NCBI RefSeq assembly: GCF_010974825.1
Contig: NZ_JAAILA010000051.1
Location: forward strand, 1 to 57,303
DNA: 57,303 nucleotides
Origin: Aeromonas rivipollensis
Lineage (GTDB): Bacteria; Pseudomonadota; Gammaproteobacteria; Enterobacterales; Aeromonadaceae
Reading direction: 5' to 3'
How positions within the stretch are numbered: position 1 is the first letter of the stretch; every line of letters begins with the position of its first letter. The notes under the pieces are model-generated. The model made no database searches. It saw nothing but the letters and a program-made list of their open reading frames with translations, and had not been told where the DNA came from. Made by a program: the position numbers and the translations under genes. Positions 36,383-45,068 of this stretch are shown one piece after another.

Positions 36383-37372
36383 TCATCCCTGCGCTATCTC
36401 TATGGTCAGGTGCACCAGCTCCTCGTGGATGGCGAGCCGTTCGCGGATCGCCTGGGCCGGAATGGGGACCGCCATCCGCAGGGAGAGCACGGCCGCATAC
36501 TGCACCTGTCCCACCCGCCAGACGTGCAGATCGCGGATCTCGGCGTCAGGCAGCTCGGCTATCACCTCGCGGATCTCCGCCACCAGGGGAGCGTCCATCT
36601 CCGCATCCAGCAGCACCCGCCCCGTGTCCCACAGCAATCCCCTGGCCCAGACCGCCACCAGCACGGCCCCCACTATGCCCATCAGGGGATCCAGCCAGTC
36701 GGCCCCCCACAGCATGCCCCCCACCAGGGCGATGATGGCCAGCACAGAGGTGGCCGCATCCGCCAGCACGTGGAGGTAGGCGGCGCGCAGGTTCAGATCC
36801 TGATGGCCGTGGGGGTAAGCATCATGGTCGTGACCCTGGTGATGATCGTGATGATGAGCGTGGCCGTGGTGATGGTCATGGTCATGGTCGTGATGATGAG
36901 CGTGACCGTGATGATGGTCATGATCATCCTTGAGCAGCCAGGCGCAGGCCAGGTTCACCAGCAGGCCGAGCAGGGCGATGCCGATGGCCTGCTGATAATG
37001 GATAGGGCTGGGATCCAGCAGCCGGGCCACCGACTCGAACAGCATCAGGCCCGCCACTCCCACCAGCAACAGTGCGCTGCTGAAACCTCCCAGCACCTCT
37101 ATCTTCCAGGTACCGAAGCTGAATCTGTGATCCCGGGCGAAGTGGCGGGCGGCGCGATAGGCCACGACGGAGAGGCCGAGCGCCAGGGCATGGGAGCTCA
37201 TGTGCCAGCCATCCGCCAGCAGCGCCATGGAGTTGTAGAACCAGCCGCCACCGATTTCCGCCACCATCATGATGAGGGTGAGCAGCACGGCCCAGCGGGT
37301 CTTGCGCTCCGCCAGCGGATTCCCTTCATGAACGACGGGTTGATGGCAGTGGAATGAGAGCAGGGATGACAT
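36383..37372 (-). CDS. dmeF: CDF-family Co/Ni/Zn exporter, DmeF-like
   Basis: Cation diffusion facilitator, 329 residues with six helices. HxxxD-type metal site residues are in SMALLADGWHMSSHALAL (Asp and His) and in the fifth helix (HVLADAATSVLAI). A very His-rich cytoplasmic loop (about residues 150-195) is built from HHHGHAHHHDHDHD-like repeats. The His loop, the N-terminal SFHCHQ and the divergent RcnR-like gene point to Co/Ni export as for DmeF. CAGGAG precedes the ATG. Metal specificity is inferred from context. Confidence 0.85.
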   Translation of the reverse strand: MSSLLSFHCHQPVVHEGNPLAERKTRWAVLLTLIMMVAEIGGGWFYNSMALLADGWHMSSHALALGLSVVAYRAARHFARDHRFSFGTWKIEVLGGFSSALLLVGVAGLMLFESVARLLDPSPIHYQQAIGIALLGLLVNLACAWLLKDDHDHHHGHAHHHDHDHDHHHGHAHHHDHHQGHDHDAYPHGHQDLNLRAAYLHVLADAATSVLAIIALVGGMLWGADWLDPLMGIVGAVLVAVWARGLLWDTGRVLLDAEMDAPLVAEIREVIAELPDAEIRDLHVWRVGQVQYAAVLSLRMAVPIPAQAIRERLAIHEELVHLTIEIAQG

Positions 37373-37401
37373 GGATTTCTCCTGTGGGCCACGATGAAAT
37401 A

Positions 37402-37420
37402 TACTATACCCTAGTATAGT
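37402..37420. promoter_or_regulatory. RcnR/DmeR-type operator between dmeF and its repressor
   Basis: Palindrome ACTATAC-CCTA-GTATAGT (37403-37420), 30 bases upstream of dmeF and 21 bases upstream of the repressor start. It also contains TACT-N7-AGTA (37402-37416), the spacing of the E. coli RcnR site, but the G6 tract is replaced by ATACCCT. A shared operator for both divergent genes is likely. Confidence 0.7.
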
Positions 37421-37441
37421 TTTATTGTGCGAGAGGATCCC

Positions 37442-37717
37442 ATGTCACACACGGTTCACGACAAGAAGAAGCTGCTGGCCAGGGTCAGGCGCATCAAGGG
37501 ACAAGCCGGTGCCCTGGAAAACGCCCTGGAGCAGGAGACAGACTGCGCCGCCATCTTGCAGCAGATAGCCGCCATCCGCGGCGCCGTCAACGGCCTGATG
37601 CTGGAGGTGCTGGAAGGCCATATGCGCGAGCATCTGGGGGCGCCGGAGGCGACCCCGGCCGAGCGGCTGGAGGATCTGGATCAGGTGGTGAGGGTGCTGC
37701 GCTCCTACCTGAAGTAA
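37442..37717 (+). CDS. RcnR/DmeR-like metal-sensing repressor (CsoR family)
   Basis: 91-residue all-helical tetrameric repressor of the CsoR/RcnR family (DUF156). Starting at the ATG at 37442 the protein begins MSHTVHDKKKLLARV, very close to E. coli RcnR. All four Ni/Co ligands of RcnR are present at the same positions: His3, Cys35, His60 and His64 (ETDCAAILQQIAAIRGAVNG and LEVLEGHMREHL). This argues for Ni/Co sensing rather than copper or formaldehyde. An upstream ATG at 37427 would displace His3 and is rejected. Confidence 0.9.
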   Translation: MSHTVHDKKKLLARVRRIKGQAGALENALEQETDCAAILQQIAAIRGAVNGLMLEVLEGHMREHLGAPEATPAERLEDLDQVVRVLRSYLK

Positions 37718-37864
37718 GGGCTCCCCTGCCTGCTTGCCATAGGATACTGTCGTCGAGCAGGCTGGGCGGAACCGTTTCAGACTTGAGCCCTCGCCCGCTT
37801 TACGCCATCATGACCGCCGATCGTTTATCTCTGTCATCTGGATTCCACTTCGCAAGGACCCCCC

Positions 37865-39061
37865 ATGTTTGAACACGTCGATGCCTATGCTGGCGACCCC
37901 ATACTCACGCTCGTCGAGACCTTCCACAAAGACACCCGCGAGCAGAAGGTGAACCTGGGGATCGGCCTCTATTACGACGAGCAGGGCCGCATTCCGCTGC
38001 TGCCCTCGGTACAGCAGGCCGAAGCCCAGCGCGCCGCCGCGCCGGCGCCGCGCCCCTATCAGCCGATGGAAGGGGCCGCCAACTACCGCACCGCGGTGCA
38101 GCACCTGCTGTTTGGCGCCGATCACGAGGCGGTCAAGGCCGGTCGCATCGCCACCATCCAGACCATAGGTGGCTCCGGCGCCCTGAAGATCGGTGCCGAT
38201 CTGCTCAAGCGCTACTTCCCGACCTCGGAGGTGTGGGTCAGCAATCCGACCTGGGACAACCACAAGGCCATGTTCGAGGGAGCCGGCATCAAGGTGCACG
38301 ACTACCCCTACTACGACGCGGCCACCGGCGGCGTGCAGTTCGACGCCATGATCGACTGCCTGAGCACCCTGCCGGCCAAGAGCATAGTGCTGCTGCACCC
38401 CTGCTGTCACAACCCGACCGGGGTGGATCTCTCCCGCGCCCAGTGGGACCAGGTGATCGCGCTGGTGGTCGAGAAGAACCTGATCCCCTTTATGGACATC
38501 GCCTATCAGGGCTTCGGTGACGGGCTGGAAGAGGATGCCTACGCCATCCGCGCCATGGTGGCCGCCGGTGTCAGCTTCTTCGTCAGCAACTCCTTCTCCA
38601 AGAACCTCTCCTTCTACGGCGAGCGCTGCGGCGGCCTGTCGGTCATCTGCCAGGATGCGGAAGAGGCGAGCCGGGTACTGGGCCAGATGAAGGCGACCGT
38701 GCGTCGCAACTACTCCAGCCCGCCCACCCACGGCGGCCAGATCACCGCGGCCGTGATGAACGATGCCAGCCTGCACGCCCTCTGGGTCGGCGAGGTGACC
38801 GAGATGCGCACCCGCATCAAGGCCATGCGCCAGAAGCTGTTCGAGGTGCTGAGCGCCAAGGTGCCGGGCCGCGATTTTGGCTACTTCATCAGCCAGCGCG
38901 GCATGTTCAGCTACACCGGCTTCACGCCGGAGCAGGTGGACCGCCTGCGCGAAGAGTTCGCCGTCTACCTGGTGCGCTCGGGCCGCATGTGCGTGGCGGG
39001 TCTCAACAGCCGCAACGTCGACTACGTAGCGGACGCCATGGCCGCCGTGCTCAAGGGTTAA
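37865..39061 (+). CDS. tyrB: Aromatic/aspartate aminotransferase
   Basis: PLP-dependent class I transaminase, 398 residues. It transfers amino groups between aromatic amino acids or aspartate and 2-oxoglutarate. The PLP Lys is in [18 protein letters not shown] near residue 246. Substrate-binding segments include [11 protein letters not shown] and the final [10 protein letters not shown] with the carboxylate-binding Arg. The N-terminus [14 protein letters not shown] is typical of TyrB/AspC. TyrB rather than AspC is my preference from overall look only. AAGGACCCCCC precedes the ATG. Confidence 0.88.
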   Translation: MFEHVDAYAGDPILTLVETFHKDTREQKVNLGIGLYYDEQGRIPLLPSVQQAEAQRAAAPAPRPYQPMEGAANYRTAVQHLLFGADHEAVKAGRIATIQTIGGSGALKIGADLLKRYFPTSEVWVSNPTWDNHKAMFEGAGIKVHDYPYYDAATGGVQFDAMIDCLSTLPAKSIVLLHPCCHNPTGVDLSRAQWDQVIALVVEKNLIPFMDIAYQGFGDGLEEDAYAIRAMVAAGVSFFVSNSFSKNLSFYGERCGGLSVICQDAEEASRVLGQMKATVRRNYSSPPTHGGQITAAVMNDASLHALWVGEVTEMRTRIKAMRQKLFEVLSAKVPGRDFGYFISQRGMFSYTGFTPEQVDRLREEFAVYLVRSGRMCVAGLNSRNVDYVADAMAAVLKG

Positions 39062-39068
39062 TCCCCAT

Positions 39069-39091
39069 GCCCCGCTCAGGCGGGGCTTTTT
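39069..39091 (+). terminator. Terminator after the aminotransferase gene
   Basis: GCCCCGC / GCGGGGC with a TCAG loop and a TTTTT run, eight bases past the stop. Confidence 0.85.
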
Positions 39092-39174
39092 GTTTGCTCC
39101 GTCTGGAGGGGCAATACCGGCTGCCAGACGCTCCCCTCATCCTCGCCCGCACGGGCTTCATCCCGGGAGGTTTT

Positions 39175-40101
39175 ATGGATCTCATCGCGCTTTCCCGCCT
39201 GGGCGGTCGTCATCTGGTGACCCTGCACCTGCTGCTGGACACCCAGAGCGTCACCCGCAGCGCCGAGCGCCTCTGCACCACTCCCTCCACCGTCAGCAAG
39301 ACCCTCAACCAGCTGCGGGATCTGCTGGGGGATCAACTGCTCTACCGTCAGGGCAACCAGTTGCTGCTCACCCCCTTTGCCGAGCGGCTCGGCCCCAGCC
39401 TGCGCCGACTGCTGAGCGAACTGAACGGCCTCACCAGTCCGGAGGGCTTCAACCCCGCCAGCTGGCAGGGGGAGCTGAATCTGGCGATGCGCGAGAGCAG
39501 CATGATCTGGCCCATGGGGCCCGTGCTGGGGACGTTGATGCGGGAGGTACCCGGGCTGGTGCCCGTCATCTGGAACAAGGATCAGCAGGGACTGGCTGCG
39601 CTGGCGGCGGGCAAGCTCGACTTCGTGATCCTGCCCCACGATCAGAGCCAGCCCCTGCCCAGCCAGCCTGGCCTGGTATGGGAGACGCTGCGGGAAGACA
39701 AGCTGGTCTGCCTGCTGCGCGCGGAGCATCCGGCGCAGGATCAGCCCTGGGATCTGGATGCCTATTTAAGCTGGCGCCATATCGTCATTCGTGACAGCGA
39801 GCTGGCCGACCCCTTCTTCGAGCAGAGCCTGGCCCAGCGCCAGGTAAGGCGCCAGATAGGAGCTACCCTGCCGGACTTTGGCAGTGCCACCGCCCTGCTG
39901 CGTCAGAGCGATTTCATCCTCACCGCCATCGAGGGCTGGGCCGGGCAGGCCGAGCCGTCCGGGCTGGTGAGGCGGCCCGTCCCGTTCGACTATGGCGCAG
40001 TGACCCACAGCCTGGTGTGGTACGGCCCCCTGGGGGAAGATCCCGCCCTGCACTGGTTCCGCCAGCGGATCCTGCAGCTCGCCCGGGAGCTGGGTGCCTG
40101 A
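39175..40101 (+). CDS. LysR-family transcriptional regulator
   Basis: 308 residues. An N-terminal winged helix-turn-helix (about residues 10-65: VTLHLLLDTQSVTRSAERLCTTPSTVSKTLNQLR, quoted in part as TRSAERLCTTPSTVSKTL) is followed by a periplasmic-binding-protein-like effector domain. I start at the ATG at 39175 with GGGAGG four bases upstream, not at the much longer open frame from 38989 that runs through tyrB in another frame. The effector and targets are unknown. It follows tyrB but a terminator separates them. Confidence 0.87.
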   Translation: MDLIALSRLGGRHLVTLHLLLDTQSVTRSAERLCTTPSTVSKTLNQLRDLLGDQLLYRQGNQLLLTPFAERLGPSLRRLLSELNGLTSPEGFNPASWQGELNLAMRESSMIWPMGPVLGTLMREVPGLVPVIWNKDQQGLAALAAGKLDFVILPHDQSQPLPSQPGLVWETLREDKLVCLLRAEHPAQDQPWDLDAYLSWRHIVIRDSELADPFFEQSLAQRQVRRQIGATLPDFGSATALLRQSDFILTAIEGWAGQAEPSGLVRRPVPFDYGAVTHSLVWYGPLGEDPALHWFRQRILQLARELGA

Positions 40102-40116
40102 GAGTGCCCGGGGGGC

Positions 40117-40440
40117 TCAGGGCTTCTTGGTGTAGATGGGGCTCGGGAAGGAGGCGACGTTGTTGCCCAGCTCAGTGATGCGGGCCGCCCCCTGCTTGCG
40201 CACCTGATCGATGCGCAGCACCTGGTGCATGGGGATCAGGGTGCGGTTGACGTCGGCAAACTCACTCTTGAGCTTCTCGTGGCTGGGATCGACGATGAGC
40301 GCAGTGTGGTTGTCCCATACGAAGTTCGCGATCTCGATGAAGCCGAACAGCTGGCCCTGATTCACGTCCCTGACATAGACCTCGTAACGCTCGTTGTGGC
40401 AAATAAACTGCACTCGATATAAGGCGTTGGCTTCACTCAT
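40117..40440 (-). CDS. DUF1820 family protein
   Basis: 107-residue soluble protein, widespread in gamma-proteobacteria, function unknown. Characteristic segments are YRVQFICHNERYEVYVRDVNQ (in part YRVQFICHNERYEVY), LFGFIEIANFVWD, LIVDPSHEKLKSEFADV and IPMHQVLRIDQVRKQG. ATG at 40440. Convergent with the LysR gene with a 15-base gap and no visible terminator. Confidence 0.82.
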   Translation of the reverse strand: MSEANALYRVQFICHNERYEVYVRDVNQGQLFGFIEIANFVWDNHTALIVDPSHEKLKSEFADVNRTLIPMHQVLRIDQVRKQGAARITELGNNVASFPSPIYTKKP

Positions 40441-40558
40441 GGGTATCTGTTGGTGATGGGCGGTTTTCCCATTCTAGCCGCCACTTTCCGCGCACCAAAT
40501 AGACAGACATCACAGTTGCGTCATATCGAGTCTCAGGAGGCAGAACATGTCGGGCCCG

Positions 40559-41446
40559 TCACAGCGCCGGCAGGGCGATTGGGCCAAATCCTTTCACCTT
40601 CAATGCGTTGGACAACCTATCAAGCTCCTCCATGGCGGCCTCCTGCCAGCCCATCGCCTCCCCGCGCACCCCGTGATGGCGAAAGCCGTTGAGACGAATG
40701 GGCACAGGCCCAAGGGTCTGCAAGAAGGCAGCGAGCCCGGCGTCCAGCTCCCCTCCGACGTCCAGAAAGTCGCTGCGCCCCGGCACCTGGAGCAGCCGCA
40801 GCTCCGCCAGCTTGCCAGCCCGCGCGAGCAGTTGCAGCGAGGCCAGCACCCGCTCCCGGCCCTGACCGGTGAGCGAGTGATGCACCGACTCGCGCCACCC
40901 CTTGAGATCTATCATGGCGCCGTCCAGCACCGGCAGCAGCCGCTGCCAGCCCGTTTCACCAAGGGAGCCGTTGCTGTCGAGCAGGCAGCTCAGGTGGGTC
41001 AGGTCGGGCGCGGCCTTGATGGCCGCAAAGAGCGCCACCACGAAGGGGAGCTGGGTGGTGGCCTCACCGCCGGATACTGTGATGCCGGTGAGCAGCGGGC
41101 CGTAGCGGCGCAGCAGGGCCAGCACCTCGGCCACCGACATCTGGTGGGTCTTGGGGCTGGCGCTGCGGGGACAGGCATCCAGGCAGCGGTCGCAGTGGGT
41201 GCACAGAGACGCCTGCCAACGCACACTGCCATCAATGGGAGTCAGGGCGCCGCTCGGGCAGCCGGGCACGCAGTCGCCACAGTGATCGCACAGCCCTATG
41301 GTGTGGGGGTTGTGGCAGCCCGGGCAGCGAAAGTTGCACCCTTGCAGGAAGAGCACCAGCCGATTGCCCGGCCCGTCCACGCAGGAGAAGGGCAACCAGC
41401 GGCTGACAGTCGCGGTGCGCCCTCCCTTGTCATCCTCAGTAGTCAC
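40559..41446 (-). CDS. yjjW: YjjW-like glycyl radical enzyme activase
   Basis: Radical-SAM activating enzyme, 295 residues. The radical-SAM cluster motif is CNFRCPGC near residue 37. Two ferredoxin-type clusters follow (CDHCGDCVPGCP and CTHCDRCLDACP), then TVSGGEATTQ for SAM binding. It would abstract hydrogen to make the glycyl radical on the YjjI protein encoded just upstream. The start codon is GTG at 41446, overlapping yjjI by 11 bases, so the two are translationally coupled. Confidence 0.9.
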   Translation of the reverse strand: MTTEDDKGGRTATVSRWLPFSCVDGPGNRLVLFLQGCNFRCPGCHNPHTIGLCDHCGDCVPGCPSGALTPIDGSVRWQASLCTHCDRCLDACPRSASPKTHQMSVAEVLALLRRYGPLLTGITVSGGEATTQLPFVVALFAAIKAAPDLTHLSCLLDSNGSLGETGWQRLLPVLDGAMIDLKGWRESVHHSLTGQGRERVLASLQLLARAGKLAELRLLQVPGRSDFLDVGGELDAGLAAFLQTLGPVPIRLNGFRHHGVRGEAMGWQEAAMEELDRLSNALKVKGFGPIALPAL

Positions 41447-42962
41447 ACAGGCTAGCCTCTAGGCCCAGCACCCGCGGCGCCCGCTGGCGAATACCGGTCA
41501 GCTCGCTCGCCTCGGCACCGAGGCAGGTGGTCTGCAACCGCGAGCCTTCGACGGCGAAGCGAGCCACATCGCTCTTGCGGATCATGTAGCCGGTCACCCG
41601 CACCAGATCGCTGTCCGCCACGTTGGCACTGAATTCGCGCATGCCGAGGGCGAAGGCTCCCTTGCAGAGCTGCAGCAGCGCCTGCGGGTTCTGACGGATG
41701 GTGGGATCCAGGGTCAGGATCTCGCTGATCCCGGAGTGGTAGTAGCCGTGGTGCGGGGCCAGGGCCAGCAGGTGGCTGGCGGGATCCGGCTCCTCCCCAT
41801 AAGGGATGCGCACCCCTGGGGTGACTCCCTTGTCCAGGCTGAGCCCGCCCTGGGAGTGCAGCAGGGCACGCCCGCCCCAGGCGTGGGGCTGGGGTCGGGC
41901 TGTCACCCAGGCCGAGAGCCGGGCCGAGATGCGATGGCCGAGCTGGTTCGCCCCCTCGTCGTGACCATAGCGCCCGGCCAGCCCCTCTTTATCCATCAGC
42001 AGGTTCACCGCCTCCGCCATGCCATGGATGCCGAACATGGGCACGAAACGCCCCTCCTCGATCAACCCCTCCTCCACCAGGAAGCTGGCGAAGAAGCCGG
42101 ACTCTTCGTGCAGGAAGGCGGCCCTTGCCTCGATGAGGCGGGAGGCCTGCTCGCAGTAGTGGGGCAGCCAGCGCGTCATGAACTCCTCAAGGTCGGCACT
42201 CTGCTCGGCCATCCCCTTGAGGGAGAGGCGCACCAGGGTGTTGGCGCCGCCCCCCAGGGGCAGTGCGTTGTAGCAGCTGACGATGCCAAAGCCCCGCTCA
42301 TCGAAGGTCTCCCTGTGGATCGGGTAATTGACTATGTGGGGCTTGCCGCACAGGGCTATGTTCTGCACCCCCTGCATCAGCAGGCTGTCCGGGGTCGATG
42401 CGGGATCGTGAAACAGGCTGAGGTTCGGCGCCACCTGCTTGAGTTCGCCGTCGATGCGCAGGATCAGGCGGCAGATCCTGTTGTCATCCGGGCCTATGTT
42501 GACGTGCATGAAGGCGTCCGGCAGCACCCTGTCCAGGTAGATCCAGAAGCCTTTCAGCTTGCGATGGAGGGTCTCGTCATCCAGCTCCCCGACGAAGGGC
42601 AGCAGCAGGTGATCGAGGCGCCCCAGCCAGACCGGCATGCCGGTGACCGAGGGCACATGGTGATAGAGGATGCGCAGGGCATCCAGGGCCTCGTCGAAAT
42701 CCCGTGGTGGCGCCAGCTCCAGCCAGGGGGAGCCTTGGCGCAGGAACTTCTCATAGTCCGGCAGCACATAGCGCGGCTTGTAGGGGGCATGTCCCTCGAA
42801 CATGTCGCAGAGCACCCCTTGCGCCATCGCCTCGGCCACCTCGGCAGGCAGCGCGGGATAGGGCAACGCATTCTCGGCGGCGAGCGCCAGGGCATGACTC
42901 TTCTGAGCCGGGGAGAGCAGAGGATCGCGCACTATGCGCTGGCAGCTGGCGGTGAGGGACAT
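41436..42962 (-). CDS. yjjI: YjjI-like glycine radical enzyme (DUF3029)
   Basis: Large oxygen-sensitive enzyme of the glycyl-radical superfamily, 508 residues; reaction unknown. Near the C-terminus VRVTGYMIRKSD carries the glycyl-radical Gly. A probable active-site Cys sits mid-protein in GIVSCYNALPLGGGAN. Other conserved-looking segments are HVNIGPDDNRI and FGIHGMAEAVNLL. AAGGAG precedes the ATG. It forms an operon with yjjW. Anaerobic function is expected from the chemistry. Confidence 0.9.
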   Translation of the reverse strand: MSLTASCQRIVRDPLLSPAQKSHALALAAENALPYPALPAEVAEAMAQGVLCDMFEGHAPYKPRYVLPDYEKFLRQGSPWLELAPPRDFDEALDALRILYHHVPSVTGMPVWLGRLDHLLLPFVGELDDETLHRKLKGFWIYLDRVLPDAFMHVNIGPDDNRICRLILRIDGELKQVAPNLSLFHDPASTPDSLLMQGVQNIALCGKPHIVNYPIHRETFDERGFGIVSCYNALPLGGGANTLVRLSLKGMAEQSADLEEFMTRWLPHYCEQASRLIEARAAFLHEESGFFASFLVEEGLIEEGRFVPMFGIHGMAEAVNLLMDKEGLAGRYGHDEGANQLGHRISARLSAWVTARPQPHAWGGRALLHSQGGLSLDKGVTPGVRIPYGEEPDPASHLLALAPHHGYYHSGISEILTLDPTIRQNPQALLQLCKGAFALGMREFSANVADSDLVRVTGYMIRKSDVARFAVEGSRLQTTCLGAEASELTGIRQRAPRVLGLEASLCDY

Positions 42963-43034
42963 GGGAAACTCCTTGGCGGATGATTCCTAAATCCTCACAC
43001 TTAAGAGGCCTTTTTTGAAGTGACATTCATAACA

Positions 43035-43063
43035 TAACGGATGTCTGATAGAGACATCCGTTA
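43035..43063. promoter_or_regulatory. Perfect 12-bp inverted repeat upstream of yjjI
   Basis: TAACGGATGTCT / AGACATCCGTTA with a five-base centre, between azlD and yjjI. There is no T-tract on either strand, so it is not an ordinary terminator. It lies 73 bases upstream of the yjjI ATG and could be an operator or an RNA hairpin. Confidence 0.5.
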
Positions 43064-43077
43064 GGCGGGATCACGGC

Positions 43078-43419
43078 TCAACCCAACCCGGGCAGCAGCG
43101 CCGCCAGCCCCCCCTGCCAGCGCAGCAGGAAGAAGCCCCCCATGCCGACCACCACCACCACCAGGGTCGGCAGCCGCAGCAGGGTCAGGGCAGTCACCAG
43201 CAGGGTGGCAGCCAGGTAGTCGGGATCCCACTCCAACCCCTTGCCCGGCTCATAGCTGAAGACGATGGGCAGCCAGATGGCGGTCAGCACCGACTGGGCA
43301 GAGAAGCTGAGGAAGGCCCCCATCTCGGCACCGGGCTGATAGCGGGTCAGCCGCGAGAAGAAGGCGAAGCGGTTGAAGAAGGTGATCAGGGCCAGCAGGC
43401 CAATCATCAGCCAGCCCAT
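43078..43419 (-). CDS. azlD: AzlD family branched-chain amino acid exporter subunit
   Basis: Small membrane subunit, 113 residues with four hydrophobic segments (WLMIGLLALITFFNRFAFF, FSAQSVLTAIWLPIVF, LAATLLVTALTLL, TLVVVVVGMGGFFLL). I start at the ATG at 43419, which has GAGGAG six bases upstream; the ATG two codons earlier sits directly on the Shine-Dalgarno. It lies two bases after the azlC stop; the pair works together in amino acid efflux. Confidence 0.85.
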   Translation of the reverse strand: MGWLMIGLLALITFFNRFAFFSRLTRYQPGAEMGAFLSFSAQSVLTAIWLPIVFSYEPGKGLEWDPDYLAATLLVTALTLLRLPTLVVVVVGMGGFFLLRWQGGLAALLPGLG

Positions 43420-43421
43420 GG

Positions 43422-44135
43422 TCATCTCCTCATCCGGTGCAATACATAACCCACCACCATGCCAGCCAGGGCCGAGATGATGATGTGGATCTCCGCCAGC
43501 AGCGGCTTGGTGAGCAGCGCAGTGCCGCCGCTCACCACAGTCGCCGCCACCATGGGCAGGTTCTTCATGGCGGGTATGGTCATGGCGATGAAGGTGGCGG
43601 CGATGGCAAAGTCCAGCCCCATCTTGTCCAGCCCCTCTATGTACTGGCCGGCGGCGATGCCGAGCAGGGTCGCCAGGTTCCAGAACAGGTAGAACACGAA
43701 GCCCGCGATCAGGGCATAGGCGGGGTTGAAGAGGCCGCTGCGCTCCCTGTCCTTGAGTGCCACCGCGAACATCTCGTCGGTCAGGAAGAAGGCGAGGCTG
43801 GCACGCCAGCGCAGGGAGAGCGGCAGCACGTCCCGGCGGAAGGTGAAGCCATAGAGCAGGTGCTGGGAGGTGATCACCATGGTGGAGCCCATGATGGGCA
43901 GCAAGGGGGTGCCCGCCCCGAACAGTGTGGTAGCCGAGAGCTGGGCGGCGCCGGCATAGACCAGCAGCGACATCAGCTGGGCCTGCACCGGGCTCAAGCC
44001 CGCCTGCAACGCCAGGGCGCCGCACAAAATCCCCCAGGGGATGACGGAAATGGAGAGGGGGAGAATATCCAGGGTGGCGCGCCACCAGAGCGCACCCGTG
44101 TGCTCGGGCGCGGCGATGTGGGTTCCTGACATCAT
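43422..44135 (-). CDS. azlC: AzlC family branched-chain amino acid exporter subunit
   Basis: Large subunit of the AzlCD (LIV-E family) exporter, 237 residues. Conserved N-terminal stretch ILPLSISVIPWGILCGALALQAGLS, then LVYAGAAQLSATTLFGAG and FLTDEMFAVAL. About six helices. The ATG at 44135 has AAGGA seven bases upstream and is preferred over the longer frame to 44180. Neighbour azlD follows immediately. Confidence 0.88.
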   Translation of the reverse strand: MMSGTHIAAPEHTGALWWRATLDILPLSISVIPWGILCGALALQAGLSPVQAQLMSLLVYAGAAQLSATTLFGAGTPLLPIMGSTMVITSQHLLYGFTFRRDVLPLSLRWRASLAFFLTDEMFAVALKDRERSGLFNPAYALIAGFVFYLFWNLATLLGIAAGQYIEGLDKMGLDFAIAATFIAMTIPAMKNLPMVAATVVSGGTALLTKPLLAEIHIIISALAGMVVGYVLHRMRR

Positions 44136-44214
44136 GGGATCATCCTTGTGACTTCCAACGCGAGCCGGAAAAACTAGCACGGCGCGGGAGGGGCTGTCAC
44201 GCCATCCAGGGAGG

Positions 44215-44243
44215 AAATAAAACGCCCGCTGGGCAGCGGGCGT
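44215..44243 (-). terminator. Terminator after the L,D-transpeptidase gene
   Basis: On the minus strand ACGCCCGCTG / CAGCGGGCGT with a two-base loop followed by TTTTATTTCC, about 12 bases past the stop. Confidence 0.8.
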
Positions 44244-44255
44244 GAACGGCGAGGA

Positions 44256-44732
44256 TCAGGGCTCGATGACGATGGGAGTGCCAGGCTCGATGGCGTTCCA
44301 GATCTCGTCCATCTCGTGGTTGAGCACGGCGATGCAGCCATTGGTCCAGTTGGACGGCTGCACCCTGCGATCCCCCATGCGGTTGAGCTGACCATGGATC
44401 ATGATCATGCCGCCCGGACGCACTCCCAGCTCATTGGCACGCTTGATGTCGTCCAGATTCGGGTAGTTGATGTGGATAGCCTTGTAGAAGCCGGAATTGC
44501 TCTTCTTGTAGTCGAGGGTGTAACGCCCTTCCGGGGTACGCTGATCCCCTTCCTGCTGCTTGTGCCCCTTGGGTGCAGGACCCAGGGCGACCCAGTAGCG
44601 CTTGACCGGCTTGCCATCCTTCATCAGGGTCAGGCTATAACTCGACTTCTTGACCACCACCATGTCGGCGGACAGGGTGGCAAAACTCAATGCGGGCCAC
44701 AGCCCCAGCAAACACAACAATACGGCTCTCAA
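44256..44732 (-). CDS. L,D-transpeptidase (YkuD) family protein
   Basis: Periplasmic cysteine transpeptidase-fold enzyme of the YafK/DpaA type, 158 residues. Signal peptide to about residue 19 (LSFA). The YkuD catalytic pattern is MIMIHGQLN then SNWTNGCIAV with the nucleophile Cys near residue 133. Substrate could be 3-3 cross-links, lipoprotein attachment or removal; not decided. The start codon is TTG (GAGGGATGGAAA upstream), because the nearby ATG is in another frame. Confidence 0.87.
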   Translation of the reverse strand: MRAVLLCLLGLWPALSFATLSADMVVVKKSSYSLTLMKDGKPVKRYWVALGPAPKGHKQQEGDQRTPEGRYTLDYKKSNSGFYKAIHINYPNLDDIKRANELGVRPGGMIMIHGQLNRMGDRRVQPSNWTNGCIAVLNHEMDEIWNAIEPGTPIVIEP

Positions 44733-45068
44733 TTTCCATCCCTCGACAAGCCTTCAGGGCTTTGTATTTAGCTAATCATCTGAATGTCGCCACTCTCTGG
44801 CGGCGAGCGAGCGCCATGATATGGGATCGCCGTGAATACTCAATATATCCAGAGAAACATATCTGTGGCCCGCCTCCCCAGCGCTCAGCCAAAGCCTCTG
44901 CGCATCACCATAATTAATAGCCAAAACAGATAGATGGCGCAAAAAACAGGCGCATCTTGCGCCCCGGCTCACACTGCGGCAAAGATCCCGTCCCGCCTCG
45001 GCAGGCTTGCTTACCGCTGACATGAGCAAGCCCTGCCGATGGGCAGGGCTTGCTGGTCGAGGAGCGCC
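44733..45068. other. Intergenic region between the peptidase and transpeptidase genes
   Basis: No supported gene. It must hold the transpeptidase promoter on the minus strand. A GC-rich stem AGCCCTGCC / GGCAGGGCT at about 45029-45052 lies just past the peptidase stop and may end its transcript, though the T-tract is poor. Confidence 0.6.

Noticed and set aside
36800..36930. Short tandem repeats rich in GATGATG
   Set aside because: They are the codons of the His-rich loop of the CDF exporter, not a CRISPR or satellite.
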